DNA of 64,000 nt from Caenorhabditis elegans (lineage: Eukaryota > Nematoda > Chromadorea > Rhabditida > Rhabditidae), in NCBI RefSeq assembly GCF_000002985.6, contig NC_003283.11, forward strand, positions 17,237,501-17,301,500, read 5' to 3'. Below, one piece after another: positions 35,302-46,468 of the stretch (its first letter is position 1; each line of letters opens with the position of its first letter). The notes beneath the pieces were generated by a model that did not search any database, was not told the DNA's origin, and worked only from the letters and a program-made list of their open reading frames with translations. The translations under genes were made by a program, and so were the position numbers.

Positions 35302-36023
35302 AATAATTACGTTTCAGAAAGGAAAAGTTCGATTAGAGTGTCACCAATCAGTGTGCATGGAACAAGTAATAGTGTCACCAGAGGATAATGTGCTTTTTTT
35401 GCTTTTAATTGTTAAATAGGCTTTAATTAACTGAATATAGATGTTAAATAAATTTTCCAAATTAATGGTAAGCCTTATTTGAAGTTCAAGTCTAAACCTA
35501 AACTTGGGCTGTGTCAGAACCCAAGCCTGATCCTTTGGCACGTTAGTAAGCCTAAACTCTGAAATTATTATTTTTCCATTAATTTAAAAATTTATATAAC
35601 AAAAATCCTGGAAGGTGTTTGAAAGTGAAAATTACTCTCTCTGGAGCTTACTTGGTAAAAATTGGTTGAGAAATTGCAGCGAATCGCAAAACAGCTTTTC
35701 AATTCTAAAAGATTGGCTCAACTACATATCTAACACTGTTATTTTTGACATGCTCTACAGTTGTGTGTAGCTGATTGTATTGTATGGCCTCCTTTGTCCA
35801 CGAAATAGACCATGTGTGTCAGAAGGAGCTGGTCATTGTGTCCTTTGCCTTATTCAACTTATCGATTTATTGCACACCTTGCCCCTATTCTCGCGCGCAA
35901 CGGTGAACTTATCGATTCTATTTGATTCCTCGACAGTTGCTTTTTTATTGCATGTTTTTTCCTTTTTCGTGTTTTCATTATAAGCAGTGCCACTTTTTTT
36001 TTCAAAAATTGCATTTTTTTTAG
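35302..36023. other. Intergenic, with telomere-like remnants
   Basis: Includes the unused srh tail exon (35320-35388) and degenerate AAGCCT/TAAACC blocks at 35460-35560. No gene otherwise. Confidence 0.4.
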
Positions 36024-36678
36024 ATGGAACACTTTTTCCTTTGGGTAGATGTTACCCTTCTTGGACAAACCAACACGTGCAGAGAATTCAAAAATGTGCA
36101 TATCCATTTTCAACCATCTTCTTTGCAAATCATAGACGTAGATGTTTTCAGCATTATTCCATATCGAAAAGTAAAAAAATTGACACGTGGCTGGAATGTG
36201 CTCAAATTCTCACTTGTATCAGAAAGTGAGAACGACGATATGTAAGGTTTTTGTTGCATAAACTTTTAATAAATTCCTTTTTAGACAGCTAAAGGTCAAG
36301 TTCGTCACACCTTCTTTGAAAAACACCAATTCTATGATGAAAACGTTCAACGCGATGATGAAAATAACAAAGAAACGTAAGTGAGAAAGTTTTGCTTTAA
36401 ACATTTGGTATTAAAATTTAGGAATGGAGTCAGTTCAAAATAGTCCATCTTTTGGAAAGCAACTGGAAAATCGGGTTCGAATGTTTTTTGGCCTCACAAC
36501 TCCGTATGTTTTTTGGGGTATTAACATGGCAGCACGTCCGAAAATGTGCAAGTTTTTCAAAAGCGTCATAACTTTAAAACTATTTTACACAAATGATGGT
36601 GTTCGGAAAATGGGGATTTTATTTCAAAAACGGCTTTGGGAGGCAGACGCGGTTTCAGGGCCTTGCGCCTGCCTCTAA
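36024..36678 (+). CDS. Unrecognised multi-exon gene, partly overlapping a repeat
   Basis: Exons 36024-36241, 36285-36376 and 36422 onward fit in phase with good donors (GTAAGG, GTAAGT) and TTTTTAG/TTTAG acceptors. The start directly follows TTTTTTTTAG. The product begins MEHFFLWVDVTLLGQTN and continues PYRKVKKLTRGWNVLKF, then VKFVTPSLKNTNSMM and NSPSFGKQLENRVRMFFGL. I do not recognise it. Its position just upstream of an F-box/FTH pseudogene and its general character would fit a diverged FTH-type protein, but no LEQWK-like landmark is present. The third exon runs into a family B repeat at about 36648, so its 3' end is uncertain; exon 3 could instead splice onward to 36918. Confidence 0.4.
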
Positions 36679-36885
36679 CCTGCGCGCCTCACGCCGTCCT
36701 CTAGTCTCATTTTTGCACTATGGCGAGAAGTAAAAGGCTTGGTGTTTACACCACATAGTGCAAAAACATGGTTCTATCGCCGCGGCCGACGCTTTTCAGG
36801 TTCCACGCCGCACTCTACAGGAGGGGAGGCTTGCGGCGCGAGGCAGACGTTTTGGCGCATGCATGAAAGCCTTAGACCCGTGTTG
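36648..36885. repeat. GC-rich dispersed repeat, family B
   Basis: GAGGCAGACGCGGTTTCAGG, GGCTTGGTGTTTACACCAC and GCGCGAGGCAGACG mark this copy, which separates the unrecognised gene from the F-box exons. Confidence 0.65.
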
Positions 36886-36917
36886 TGTTTTTAATATTCA
36901 TAAACATGTTTTTTCAG

Positions 36918-37694
36918 TCCAAACGCTTTGTGGTCAGATGTGCCTATCAAAATACTTGCAACAATTTCAGACTATCTCAAGACAAAAGACCGGTATCTTT
37001 CTGTTTTCTTTATTAACCTATAATTCAACGTTTTTGCAGAATGAATCATCGTAAAGTATCTCGGAGTTTGCAAGATTTTGTTGACTATCAAGGATCTGGC
37101 ATAAATAGTCTCGAAATCAGCTACAGACAAAATAAAGTTTGTTTGACAATTGATAACAAACGTATAGAGTATAGAGAACAAGAAAAACGTTGCATAGTAT
37201 CATACCAGGATCAAGCAATAGTTATAGTAAAGGAGAGTCCAGAGAATATGATGCTCAACGACGTAGCCGTTCTGTTACAAAGCTCAAACGTTCAGCTGGA
37301 CAGATTTAGTTTGACTATAGACAAATGGGGAATTGGTAACGAGATAGAAATTGCCCCAATTGAGAAAATTTTGAAATCGATAAAACATCTGCGCGCCAAA
37401 AGTGTACACTTTCAATTTGTCAACGTCGAGAATACCACTTCACTTTTGCAACACTTCAAAGCTGGTTTTCTTGAGAGCATGCTTTTAGGCCTCCCTGACA
37501 TACATTGTAGCGTGTAAGCTTTTCAATTTGAAGATATGATCTATTTAGAACAGTGGAGGAAACTCAAAAAACTCACAATTTATTTTTGTCAAAAGATGCA
37601 GCCAACGAGGCTCCTTCCATGTATTGCCCATATTCCTAATGTGGAAATTTTCAATCTGAGATGTCGGTCACTGAATTTGAAAAAGGAAAATGGG
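36918..37694 (+). pseudogene. F-box/FTH gene with premature stop
   Basis: Exon 36918-36992 reads LWSDVPIKILATISDYLKT, the first half of an F-box. It joins in phase 2 to 37040, which continues MNHRKVSRSLQDFVD (second half), then an FTH domain (IEKILKSIKHLRAKSVHFQF). At 37515-37517 there is an in-frame TAA. The same frame then continues with the diagnostic FEDMIYLEQWRKLKKLTIYF, so the stop interrupts the domain. No donor/acceptor pair removes it. A further donor at about 37695 leads nowhere clear. The first exon with the start codon was not found; it may have been displaced by the family B repeat just upstream. Confidence 0.65.
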
Positions 37695-38388
37695 TAAGTT
37701 GACCGAAAGTTTAGATCTTCGAAATTCCTAATCAAAGATTTTTCAGAGTGGTAATCATATAATTTTCCTCGAGCAGATAACAATGTTTTTATTTAATTTC
37801 ATTTTTTCTAAATATATTTTAATTTAACTTTTCATGCTGAAGTAGTCCAAGAATTGTCATGTTTCACAGGTCTTGCCTAAAACAATAGCTCTCCAAGTAA
37901 ACGCTGGAGAAGTGTGATAAATCGTTACGAACTAACTTTGACAGGTGCTTTTAATGGAAGCGGGAGACTAAAATTTGATTGAAACATCTGCATAAGTTCA
38001 TGATCACATTAATCTTTTGAATATATGCTAAGTTTTGAAAATGTGGTTTAGCGTCATTGTGCAATTGATTCACAAGATAAGTCTTGCTTCGAAAACAACT
38101 ATGTGCACAGTACCGGTTCGTCGATAAAGTATAAGTTGAGAACTAGTGGTTTTAAAAACAAACGATGTATTTAATTTCCTGTCCAATACCTTTCATAGGT
38201 ATTAATAAAAATGTCTTGTGAGATGTCTGCCGCCGTAACCGTATGCTGAGCATTGCCCCTTCCTGCTTCAAAAATTATTGTTTCTCTGATACTAACATTT
38301 GCCGCAAAGCATATCAAACTCGAGACACGCCTTCCGAAACTCAGGTGAAGCTTGAGCACTTTCATTGTCAGAGACCTGAAAAAAGTGT
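37695..38388. other. Intergenic upstream of the divergent srh gene
   Basis: AT-rich with no supported exon. A missing N-terminal exon of the srh gene might lie here but I could not identify it. Confidence 0.35.
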
Positions 38389-40770
38389 ATGGAGAGCCCG
38401 GATTTCCTATTTTATACTTTACACGCAATGGGCGCTGTCACTTGTCCCCTCCAAATTCTCGGTATCTATTGCATTTTGTATAAAACTCCACACGCAATGA
38501 GTTCGGCCAAATGGGTGCTGCTTAACGCTCATATTTGGTCTCTTATATTTGATATAACAATAACTGAACTAATCATCACATTTCTAGTTTTTCCAGTTAT
38601 TGGAGCAGTTCCATTAGGAATTTTAACAAAGTGGCTCGATGTTCCCATTGGTTTCCAAGCTTATTCGATATGGACAATTTTATTCAGTAACTGATCTGAA
38701 ATGTGCGCTTTAAAGGTGGACTACACCCTGTGGGGAAATTGCTTTAAAACATGCCTCTGGGGCCACAATGACCGAATATCATGATAAAAAAAATTTAAAA
38801 AATTTTCTAAATTTTATATGATTTTTTGAAAATTGAAAAAATCTCAGTTTTCCCCTAATTATATTTGAATATCCGCCAATTGAATTCGTTCGTTGGAGCG
38901 CGCTTGCATTATTTTCATTAATTATTTTTATTAATTTTTATTATTTCACTGATTTTCATTATTTTTTAGGGTTTTTAATCGGAAAATAAAAGAAATAAAC
39001 AAGATAAATGCAGAATGTTTGTTAAAAAAATCACTGAAATTGCATAAAACTGTAAAATAAACTAATTTCAGGCTCGTCGTCGTCGGATCGCATAATTTCA
39101 AAGTTTCACACTTTCAACGACTTTTTAACAAACATTCTGCATTTATCTTGTTTATTTCTTTTATTTTCCGATTAAAAACCCTAAAAAATAAAGAAAATCA
39201 ATGAAATAATAAAAATTAATAAAAATAATTAATGAAAATAATGCAAGCGCGCTCCAACGAACGAATTCAATTGGCGGAAATTCAAATATAATTAGGGGAA
39301 AACTGAGATTTTTTCAATTTTCAAAAAATCATATAAAATTTAGAAAATTTTTTAAATTTTTTTTATCAAGATATTCGGTCATTGTGGCCCCAGAGGCATG
39401 TTTTAAAGCAATTTCCCCACAGGGTGTAGTCCACCTTTAAATAAATTTTCTCAATTTTCAGCGGTCTTGGTCTCCGACATGTTGATCTTCGAAAACAGGT
39501 ACTATCAATTATTTGGGAAACATAAAACTTGGCGTCACTTTCGAATACCAATGATTGTTATAAATTACGGAGTTGTTGCAACTTTTATGTTACCTACATA
39601 CTTGAGCATTCCTGATGATCAGTTAAAAGCTATTGATATAGCATTCAAGGTTTGGCTTTAAATATGTACAAATTTTTAAAAGATTATTTGAAAATACTTG
39701 GAACAGTCCAATCAGCTGAAATACCACAAAAGAAAAACTAGAAAAAAGGAAGATTGCAAAAATGCAATTTCCAAATACCCAACTTTCCAGCCAATCAGCG
39801 ATTCGCTCCGCCCACTTTAAAACCAATCAACGACTTTGAACTTCACACACTATATGATCGGTTTTAATGTGGGCGGAGCGAATCGCTGATTGGTTGGAAA
39901 ATTGCGTATTTGAAAAATTCGAACAGGGAGATTAGGCCAGATCTGAAAGACAAGCTTTTGAAAATTGAATTTTCTCAATCCTCCGTCGATTTTTTTTTCG
40001 TGTTTCTTTTGTGGTATTTCAGCCTATTGGACTAGTAGCCAATAATCCAGTCTTTCATTGCTCTACTTTCCAGTTAGGACTAGCGGTCATCACTAGTCAT
40101 TGAGTTGTCCCATTCTTGTCTCATTTCGAGCATAGTTAAACAAATCCTCTAAAACTGTTATGAAGCTATGAATAATGATGATGTGGGAAATTGAAACCAG
40201 AAAAAATTTCAGCAAATTCCAAGCCTCCCTACCGAGCTCCATGAACTCCATGAACTTCTTCATTTGGGCAAAAGATTATCAAGTTTTTTTGAAATCCCTA
40301 CTTTTCATCACTATCTTCGAGCTAATTCAATTCGTTCCCCTAATTATGTTAACCGATTGGAATGTGAGGACATCTATCAGAAAATCAACGCAATCACGGC
40401 AGACAATGCAGCTCCAGCTGAAATTTCTAATGACTCTTTATGCACAGGTAACCTATTGGAAAATAACTTAATCAAGCTGGGTTGATTTTAGAGCGGTGCG
40501 TTCTTCCTGGCTTGTTTCACTCCTTACGTTTATATATTGTATCCTTGTTTTACTAATTATTACAATCCAATTGCAAACAACTACATATTCATTTTCGTGG
40601 CGTCTCGCGGGTCTATGTGCACTTTAATCCTGCTCTTCGCATACAAACCGTATAAAAGAGCAGTTATCAGTATTTTTCGGAGACTATTACCCTCTTGGTG
40701 TTCGACGCAACCAGTTGCAAATTGGATTGGAACAATTATAATATCGAATCAGAACACTTCACTTTATTGA
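38389..40770 (+). CDS. Srh-family chemoreceptor, divergent, model incomplete
   Basis: Exon 1 (38389-38686): MESPDFLFYTLHAMGAVTCP, then IYCILYKTPHAM, SAKWVLLNAHIWSLIFDI and PLGILTKWLDVPIGFQ, classic srh TM1-TM3. Exon 2 (39462-39649): IFENRYYQLFGKHKTW and LPTYLSIPDDQLKA. Exon 3 (40213-40447): ASLPSSMNSMNFFIWAKD, a TM, and SRQTMQLQLKFLMTLYAQ. Exon 4 (40492-40770): TPYVYILYPCF, a TM7 and FAYKPYKRAVISIF. Exons 1-2 and 3-4 join in phase. Exon 2 (phase 0) and exon 3 (needs phase 2) do not join with any canonical sites I can see. The first exon also starts late for the family. Either a pseudogene or a gene with an unseen small exon. Introns 1 and 2 both contain palindromic elements. Confidence 0.6.
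38715..39435. mobile_element. 721-bp palindromic element in an srh intron
   Basis: Runs GGTGGACTACACCCTGTGGG ... to its reverse complement, nearly symmetrical about 39075, with TTTAAA directly on both sides (38709-38714 and 39436-39441). It fits the TTTAAA-flanked palindromic repeats known from C. elegans. It occupies intron 1 of the srh gene. Confidence 0.85.
39705..40037. mobile_element. Nested inverted-repeat elements in an srh intron
   Basis: Outer arms: AGTCCAATCAGCTGAAATAC and its near-complement ending at about 40035. Inner arms: CCAATCAGCGATTCGCTCCG (39791) and CGGAGCGAATCGCTGATTGG (about 39873-39892). An inner MITE appears to sit in an outer one, between srh exons 2 and 3. Confidence 0.6.
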
Positions 40771-40866
40771 AATTCGGCTAAAAAGCCTTTATTTCAAAAA
40801 TCGTACCTAAATCATTCGTTTTCATAAAATTAGAAAGAATTTTATATCATAGAATGTTTTATTAGT

Positions 40867-42522
40867 TCATTCAAAATCAACTCGAATAGTTGCGTTTTGG
40901 GGAACATCTGTTGTAGGAATTCTAGTCATTCGAATATGGATTTTGCCATTTTCAGTGTGAATTATCAATATCAGAGTGTTTTCTATAGAGCCAATTAACT
41001 TGAAGAACCATTTTCGACATTTGACTGCATTCTCGGTTTCAAGTAAAGGACGTCCAATAAGATCATACAAGTTCTCCAGTTCAAAGTTTTCGCAGATGAA
41101 ATGTAAACTCAGTGAGGATGCTAGGGATTTCTGAAATTCAATTTTTGTTTTAAATAACTTTGAACACTTTTTGGTAGTCGACACCCAGTTTCAGAAAATT
41201 TTGATTTTTTTTAAACTCCCTTCCTAAAAACTTGCCTGTTTCATGAAAAGCAAGTTGTCAACGGTGAAGTTTTGCAGGCAAACTTTGAGTGTTTTGAAAT
41301 GTTCGAATAATTGGTTAAAGTTCAATGGATCCGCATTGATCACACAGTCAATAACTTCGAGCTCCTCCAGATTCCTCCAGTGGTCCATCTCCGCTATTCG
41401 ATTTATTTCTATTGTCCCTCCAGTCTCCTCTTCCTTTTTTCTAGCGAATTCCAAAATCAGAAATTTCAATTTTCCAGCGTCAAAGCATTCGAGAAGCTCC
41501 AAAATTTCCGATTCGTTTCTCACGGCTAAACCTAAATTTACTAACTGGAATTTGTGGCTCCGAAGTACATTTGGCATGAGAATTTGCTTCACTTGTCTTT
41601 TTGCCTCGACTGCCTCATTGTCGTTTTCAAAATTAGGGCTATACGTGAAAAAGTTGAGACAATCTCTCTGATCTCTTAAAATGTACTGAAGATTACGCAT
41701 CAGATAGTTCATTGAAGTGTCGTCTGTCATATTCAGCTCTCGAATGCTCTGATAGTGTCCGAATTGAGCCAACTCAGTGATTTCGAGCTTGCAGCCTATT
41801 GGTTGCGGGGAGTAGTGAAAAACGGTGTGCGAGTTGAACTGTCGTATACGGAGTTTGGCATCATCACTGGACAAACTTAGTGAAATGTCATATGTTTGGA
41901 ATTTTGAATTTCTATGGTTCCGATCTACGAACTGGAGAAAGTCTTTGGAGACATTGCGGAGTGCTTCCCTGGAAAAAATGAAACATTTAAACTAGGGGTG
42001 GGCAGCAGACAATTTTTACTGGCAAACCGGCAAATTGCCGGAATTGAAAATTTTTGGCAAACCGGCAGTTGTCGAGTTGCCTAAAATTGTCGGCAAACTG
42101 TGGTTTTGCACATTTTTTCTGGAAACTTCAGATATTCAATTTTAATCAGAAAAATTAAACGCATCCTTTGAACGTGTCTCTATCATGAAATCTATCATGA
42201 AAAGCAAGCAGATACTATAAAAATACCTGAAAAATCGGGTAAAAAATTTCAAAAAGCGCTGTTTTAAGTGATTCTGTGTTATGAAAAATCCCTCTAAGGC
42301 CGACAAATCGACAGCCGGAATTAAAAATTTCCGTCAAACCGCAAATTGCCGATTTGCCGAACGGAACTTGCCATCCAAACCCTAATTTTGCTGAGTCAAC
42401 TCACACTGAGACGAATGCACAATCATTCACAATGTTCTTCATAATCTGTGGGAACCAGGTGACGAGCCGCAGCATATCAAACGGTGGTGATTTTTCTGCA
42501 TTTTCCCGTTGTTGCAATTTGA
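40867..42522 (-). CDS. F-box/FTH (DUF38) protein, unit 4 of the minus-strand array
   Basis: Exon A ends at 42405 and holds the F-box first half (PPFDMLRLVTWFPQIMKNIV). Exon B is 41968-41236: EALRNVSKDFLQFVDRNHRN, then FTH with MRNLQYILRD, MDHWRNLEELEVIDC and FEHFKTLKVC. Exon C is 41130-40867, ending with GKIHIRMTRI and VDFE. A to B joins in phase 2, B to C in phase 0. The B donor is CAG|GCAAGT, a GC-AG intron. Intron A-B contains a family C repeat (41995-42372). The 5' end is uncertain: the exon A frame is open back to about 42522 with no clear ATG. It may be spliced from the preceding FTH unit, which ends in overlapping sequence on the same strand. Likely an SCF adaptor-type protein. Confidence 0.68.
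41995..42372. repeat. Inverted-repeat element, family C
   Basis: GGGGTGGGCAGCAGACAATT start, dense CCGGCAAATTGCCGG motifs, and a GCCGAACGGAACTTGCC end. Sits in the intron of the F-box/FTH unit 4. Confidence 0.65.
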
Positions 42523-43696
42523 TGGGAAGCTCCTACAAAAACGGCAGATGTTTCATAGTAATATTTGACCTGGAGGTGTAGACTACAAACCCGCTTGAAA
42601 ATATACACTGGAACCCCTTGCCTTCCACAACATAGATAAGTTATAACTAGTTGATACTCCGTATTTTCCATTGGCAAATACCACTGCTTATTTCCCAATT
42701 CTTCATTTCCGTATTCAGCCTGAGCAGGTGTACCGAAAACGTCTTGTGATCTCGGTCCTCGTTCTCCCATATTATTGACGTCTTGACCTTCGTAAGCAAG
42801 GAAGTGAATAGCAAAGATGAAGTCAGTCGTGAAATTCGTAAAGTGCTGAAGTTTCACTTTAGTTAAATGGGAGCTCACAAAAATTGGAAACCTACCTTTT
42901 TCAATGAATTCAACTGCTCTAAATTGATTGTTGGAACAGTGAAGTTAGCCACAGAAAAATGAGAAAAATGCTCAAAATCTGACAGTGCAGTTGGAAACAC
43001 AAGCGACGGGCAGCTCATCTGTCTCACACTTTTCCACTGTTCTAGGTTGACAAGGAATTCACAAGCTTCCGGTTCGATGACTGTGCCTTTGAAAAATGGT
43101 GTTTCCAAAACAATTCCCTTAAGATCTATGAGGTCGCACCATGACAATAACGAGGCGGCGAGTTCAATGAGCGGTCGCTTCCAGAAGTATACCTCCAGAA
43201 AGTGGACTCTCAGTTTGTGATGTCGTTTTTCAAGCATTTCGACAATGTCTTGAAAAACCTTTTTATCAATGTCGTCCTCTTCAGAATCTTCGCGTAGATA
43301 TATTTTGAATCGAACCATGTTATTGTGACTCTTCAAAATCACTGTCAAATGGGAAATCGCCAACGAAACAACGTTTTCGTTTCGAGCCACCTCTTTTTGA
43401 AGATCACATTGAACCCGGCTCCCGTTCTGATAACGTTCATACTGGTGGGTTCGGCCATTTTGTTGATTTTGGAGAAAATAACTGAATCTCATGGTAATTC
43501 GGGTTTGTTCAATTGACATGTAAATCTCAGTGAGTTGTGCGCCTTTCATGGAATTCAATGTGTAAGGGAGTATCAAGGACCGAGTTGTGAAGGAACTGGA
43601 AAAATGACAAAAGTTGAGTTTTGTTTTTTAAATAAAACTTGGGACTTACAGTGGCAACATGGCTGGGTTATTGATTAGGTCAAGTGTTTGATGTTC
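42477..43696 (-). CDS. FTH (DUF38) unit 3 of the minus-strand array
   Basis: Exons 43696-43650 (linker, TLDLINNPAMLPL), 43595-42896 (main FTH) and 42845 downward (C-terminal FTH part). Main exon: RSLILPYTLNSMKGAQL, a central QDIVEMLEKRHHKLRVHFLE, the landmark LVNLEQWKSVRQM and LSDFEHFSHFSVANF, ending LEQLNSLKK before GTAGGT. The last exon reads HFTNFTTDFIFAIHFLAYEG, then DVFGTPAQAEYG and TEYQLVITYLCCGRQG. The first exon begins in phase 0 after TTTTCAG without an ATG. The preceding unit 2b ends in a phase-0 donor, so units 2b and 3 could belong to one transcript. If spliced rather than stopped at 42477, it may join unit 4 likewise. No F-box first half of its own was found. Confidence 0.6.
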
Positions 43697-43770
43697 CTGA
43701 AAATTAAAAACTATCAATTCAAGTGAGATTTTTTTTTCGGAAATGCAAATTTTACAGTCAAGTGTAGCGC

Positions 43771-44112
43771 ACCAGGGCTGTGCGGCAAACGACAATTGCC
43801 GAAGTTGCAAACGCTGAAACCTTCGGCAACCGGCAACTTCCGGTGGCCGAATCTTCGGCAACTTTTCGGCAACCGGCAACCAGGTTTCGAAGTTGTTTCT
43901 GTTAAAATTATATTTTTTGAGCGTTTTAGCAAAAATAATGGTCGTTTTTTCGTTTACGGCGAAGTATCAGCACTTTTCAGGCTCTCTGAATGCTTTTTTC
44001 TGAGCTCCAAAACGTTTGACATTGGTATCGGCAGTTGCCGAAGTTGCCGCACTCCCAAATGTTTGGCAACCGGCAATTGCCGAAGTTGCCGAACCCCAAA
44101 ATTTTCGGCAAA
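43771..44112. repeat. Family C repeat in the intron between FTH units
   Basis: Dense GGCAACCGGCAA and TTGCCGAAGTTGCCG blocks with partial inverted symmetry, between the last exon of unit 2b (ending 44264) and the first exon of unit 3. Confidence 0.6.
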
Positions 44113-44251
44113 CTTTTGGTTGCCACGGAAGAGCAAAAAATGTTTTCCCAGCAAAACAAGTTCAAGCGAATTCAGGAGTTAGTGAGGTGTCAGCGCAATA
44201 TTTATTACAATCACACCATTCAAAACTAGCATTCCTCCGAATTTCTGGAGA

Positions 44252-45396
44252 TCAAATAGTTACCTTTTCTGATACCGTTTCCACCATCGCGATACTTTCA
44301 AAAGTGAATGATTGCCCCACGGGAACACATGGGCGGTATTTTAAGAGAAGCCCAAATTTCGTGCTATGAGCCCGAATACGCCATTCCATGAGGGCATCTT
44401 CAATGCGGTCGGGTGCTCCAAACATTTCCAGTAGATTTGTAACATTCACATCTTCGTCTTTTGAAAGAGTGTCGTTGATGATAAACTTGAGCGGGATTGG
44501 AGAATTCAAGAAGTGCTGAAATTCAGAGTATTCTTGTTTTCGAATGAACAGTGGACGTGTCTATAAATTCTTGGGAATCCTTACACGGGCACAGCGGACC
44601 GGGATTGCTCAAAAGCGGCCCGAAGGTAGCTTAAATGTGCCGGCCGTTGGGCCGCTTTTGTGTAATCCCGTTTTGCATGTGATAGAAAAACGTTTCCCTC
44701 ACCTCTTTCAATATATAAAGATCTTGAATTGAAACTTGCTGTAACGTCACAGACACATTCGAAAAATGAAGCAACACTTCGATAGGAACGGATAATTGAA
44801 AAGATTCTGCTTTAAGCTCCTTGACATTCGTTGAATTTATTTCTTTCAACTCTAACTTTGCCTCCTGGACAGTAGTCTTACTCGATAGTTTCCGAAGCAA
44901 TCAGTGACAGGATTGTAAAGAACCGATTGTTTGGAGCGTGATTTTTCAAGTTCAGCTTAAAAGTTCCGACAATAAGCATCTGTGATCTTTGCTTTAAATG
45001 TGTCTCGAGATTATTCAACCAATATGGTAGAATTGTTTCATTTGAGTTATTTGGATCATCTTCTCGATTTGGCGCTGAGATCTCACCAGATTCAATTACA
45101 AACTTGTCAAACTCTTGCACACTATTCATTACGAAGTTCAGATCATCACAGGATGCAGTGACAAAGTCCTCGTCAAACACTACTTTGTGAAATTCATACT
45201 CCAACAGACATCCTTCTCTGTGATTTTTATAGCAGATGGTTTTGGTCGGCACGGATGAGTGAGTGAAGTTGATCTGAACCTGACCCTCGTCTATTTTAAC
45301 TTTGAGAGACCAGTTTTTCGACGCTTCTATTTTCTTGACGAGTGTATTTGAAATCGAGTATTTGAGAGTATTTGAAATCGGTTGGGAGATGGGGTG
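44252..45396 (-). pseudogene. FTH (DUF38) unit 2b, frameshifted
   Basis: Exon from 45396 (after TTTTTTCAG) reads HPISQPISNTLKYS, a 24-bp in-frame duplication (SISNTL repeated), IEASKNWSLKVKI, and FTH text to FFTILSLIASETIE, where it meets TAA at about 44878. The domain continues one frame over (KTTVQEAKLELKEINS ... IEVLLHFSNVSVTL ... LYILKE) to a donor at 44702. The intervening bases are too few for an intron, so this is a frameshift. The next exon, 44515-44264, gives HFLNSPIPLKFIIND and LLEMFGAPDRIEDA, then a GTAACT donor. Intron 44703-44516 contains a short hairpin (about 44600-44672). Likely dead or a damaged module of a larger gene. Confidence 0.6.
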
Positions 45397-45438
45397 CTGA
45401 AAAAAACTATTTTGCAGTACTATTGAAAGTGCCACAAC

Positions 45439-46468
45439 TCACCTCATCAACTCCAACTCAGAAGCCAACCGTCGACTGAAGTTGAATGAGCCGTACTTTC
45501 GCGGACGACAGAATATGTGTTTGGCCAGAACACAATTGTCAGAATTTGAAATCGGAATGCACCAAATTCGATCACATTGCTCTGCACTTGCATACTCTTC
45601 GTGAGCTGGTGGTCCAAAAATCTCTAGAAGTTTCTGAGCAACATTGACATTGACCTCGGAGGAACGGAGATATTGAATCTCAAACATCTGAGGGATGTCA
45701 GAAGTGATAAAATGCTGAAAAGCTTACATTTTCCAACAATAAAAAACCTCCCAGTGACTAACCTCTTTTAGAGACGTTAGATCCTCGAAACAAATCGGGT
45801 GGGCTATGATTGTTGCACGTGACAAATGCCCAAAATCCATCCTTGCGAATTTCACAGTAATATCCGACATAAAAATCATATCAGCTTGTTTCCATTGTTC
45901 CAGGCTCACAATACTTTCCAAGTTCAACGCGGTTGTCCTTTTATCCATGTCAAGCATGATAGCTTGAAGCGGGCCGGGTTCGAAAAATGAAAGTACGGAG
46001 GTCATGTAATTGATAGCGAGAGGATGGCATTTGAAATAGACACCACATACCATTGCTTTTATGGAATTTGGTTGAATAAATGCATCGAATACATTCAACA
46101 ATTCTGTATGTAGCATATCACTTTCATCTCCTACAACTCCTTCACACACTAATTTTCCGTGGAACACAAATGAAAATGATGCAAATGTACAATATCCAAT
46201 TCTGTCTAATAAGTACTTCAAGTGGGTGCAAAAAAGAGTACGATAATCTAGATTCACACTAAATTCATTTCTATTCTCAGAATCCACAGAGCATCCAGAC
46301 ATCTGTTTTTTATAATCAAAGATGGCATTTTGTTTTTCCAAGCTAGTTTTCAATTGATAAATGAGTTGAAATGTAATGGAGTCTTCTAGTATCGCTAGAA
46401 TGACTTTAATGTTCTGGCTGTCTTCGATTAATTTGACAGTCGACGAGTGATAGCTTGTCACAATTGGG
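45439..46468 (-). CDS. FTH (DUF38) unit 2a of the minus-strand array
   Basis: Main exon 46468-45763 starts in phase 2 after TTATTTCAG (PIVTSYHSSTVKLIEDSQN), with THLKYLLDRIGYCTFASFSF, VSLEQWKQADMIF and MDFGHLSRATIIA, ending LTSLKE before GTTAGT. Last exon 45714-45439 reads HFITSDIPQMFEIQYLRSSE, IFGPPAHEEYASAEQ and DRIWCIPIS, with stop at 45439 overlapped by a GTGAGT. No initiator ATG and no F-box exon is found in the 370 bp upstream, where a family B repeat (46630-46775) sits. Unit 1's final exon can splice into it in phase 2. Either a headless gene or a module of a longer transcript. Confidence 0.55.
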
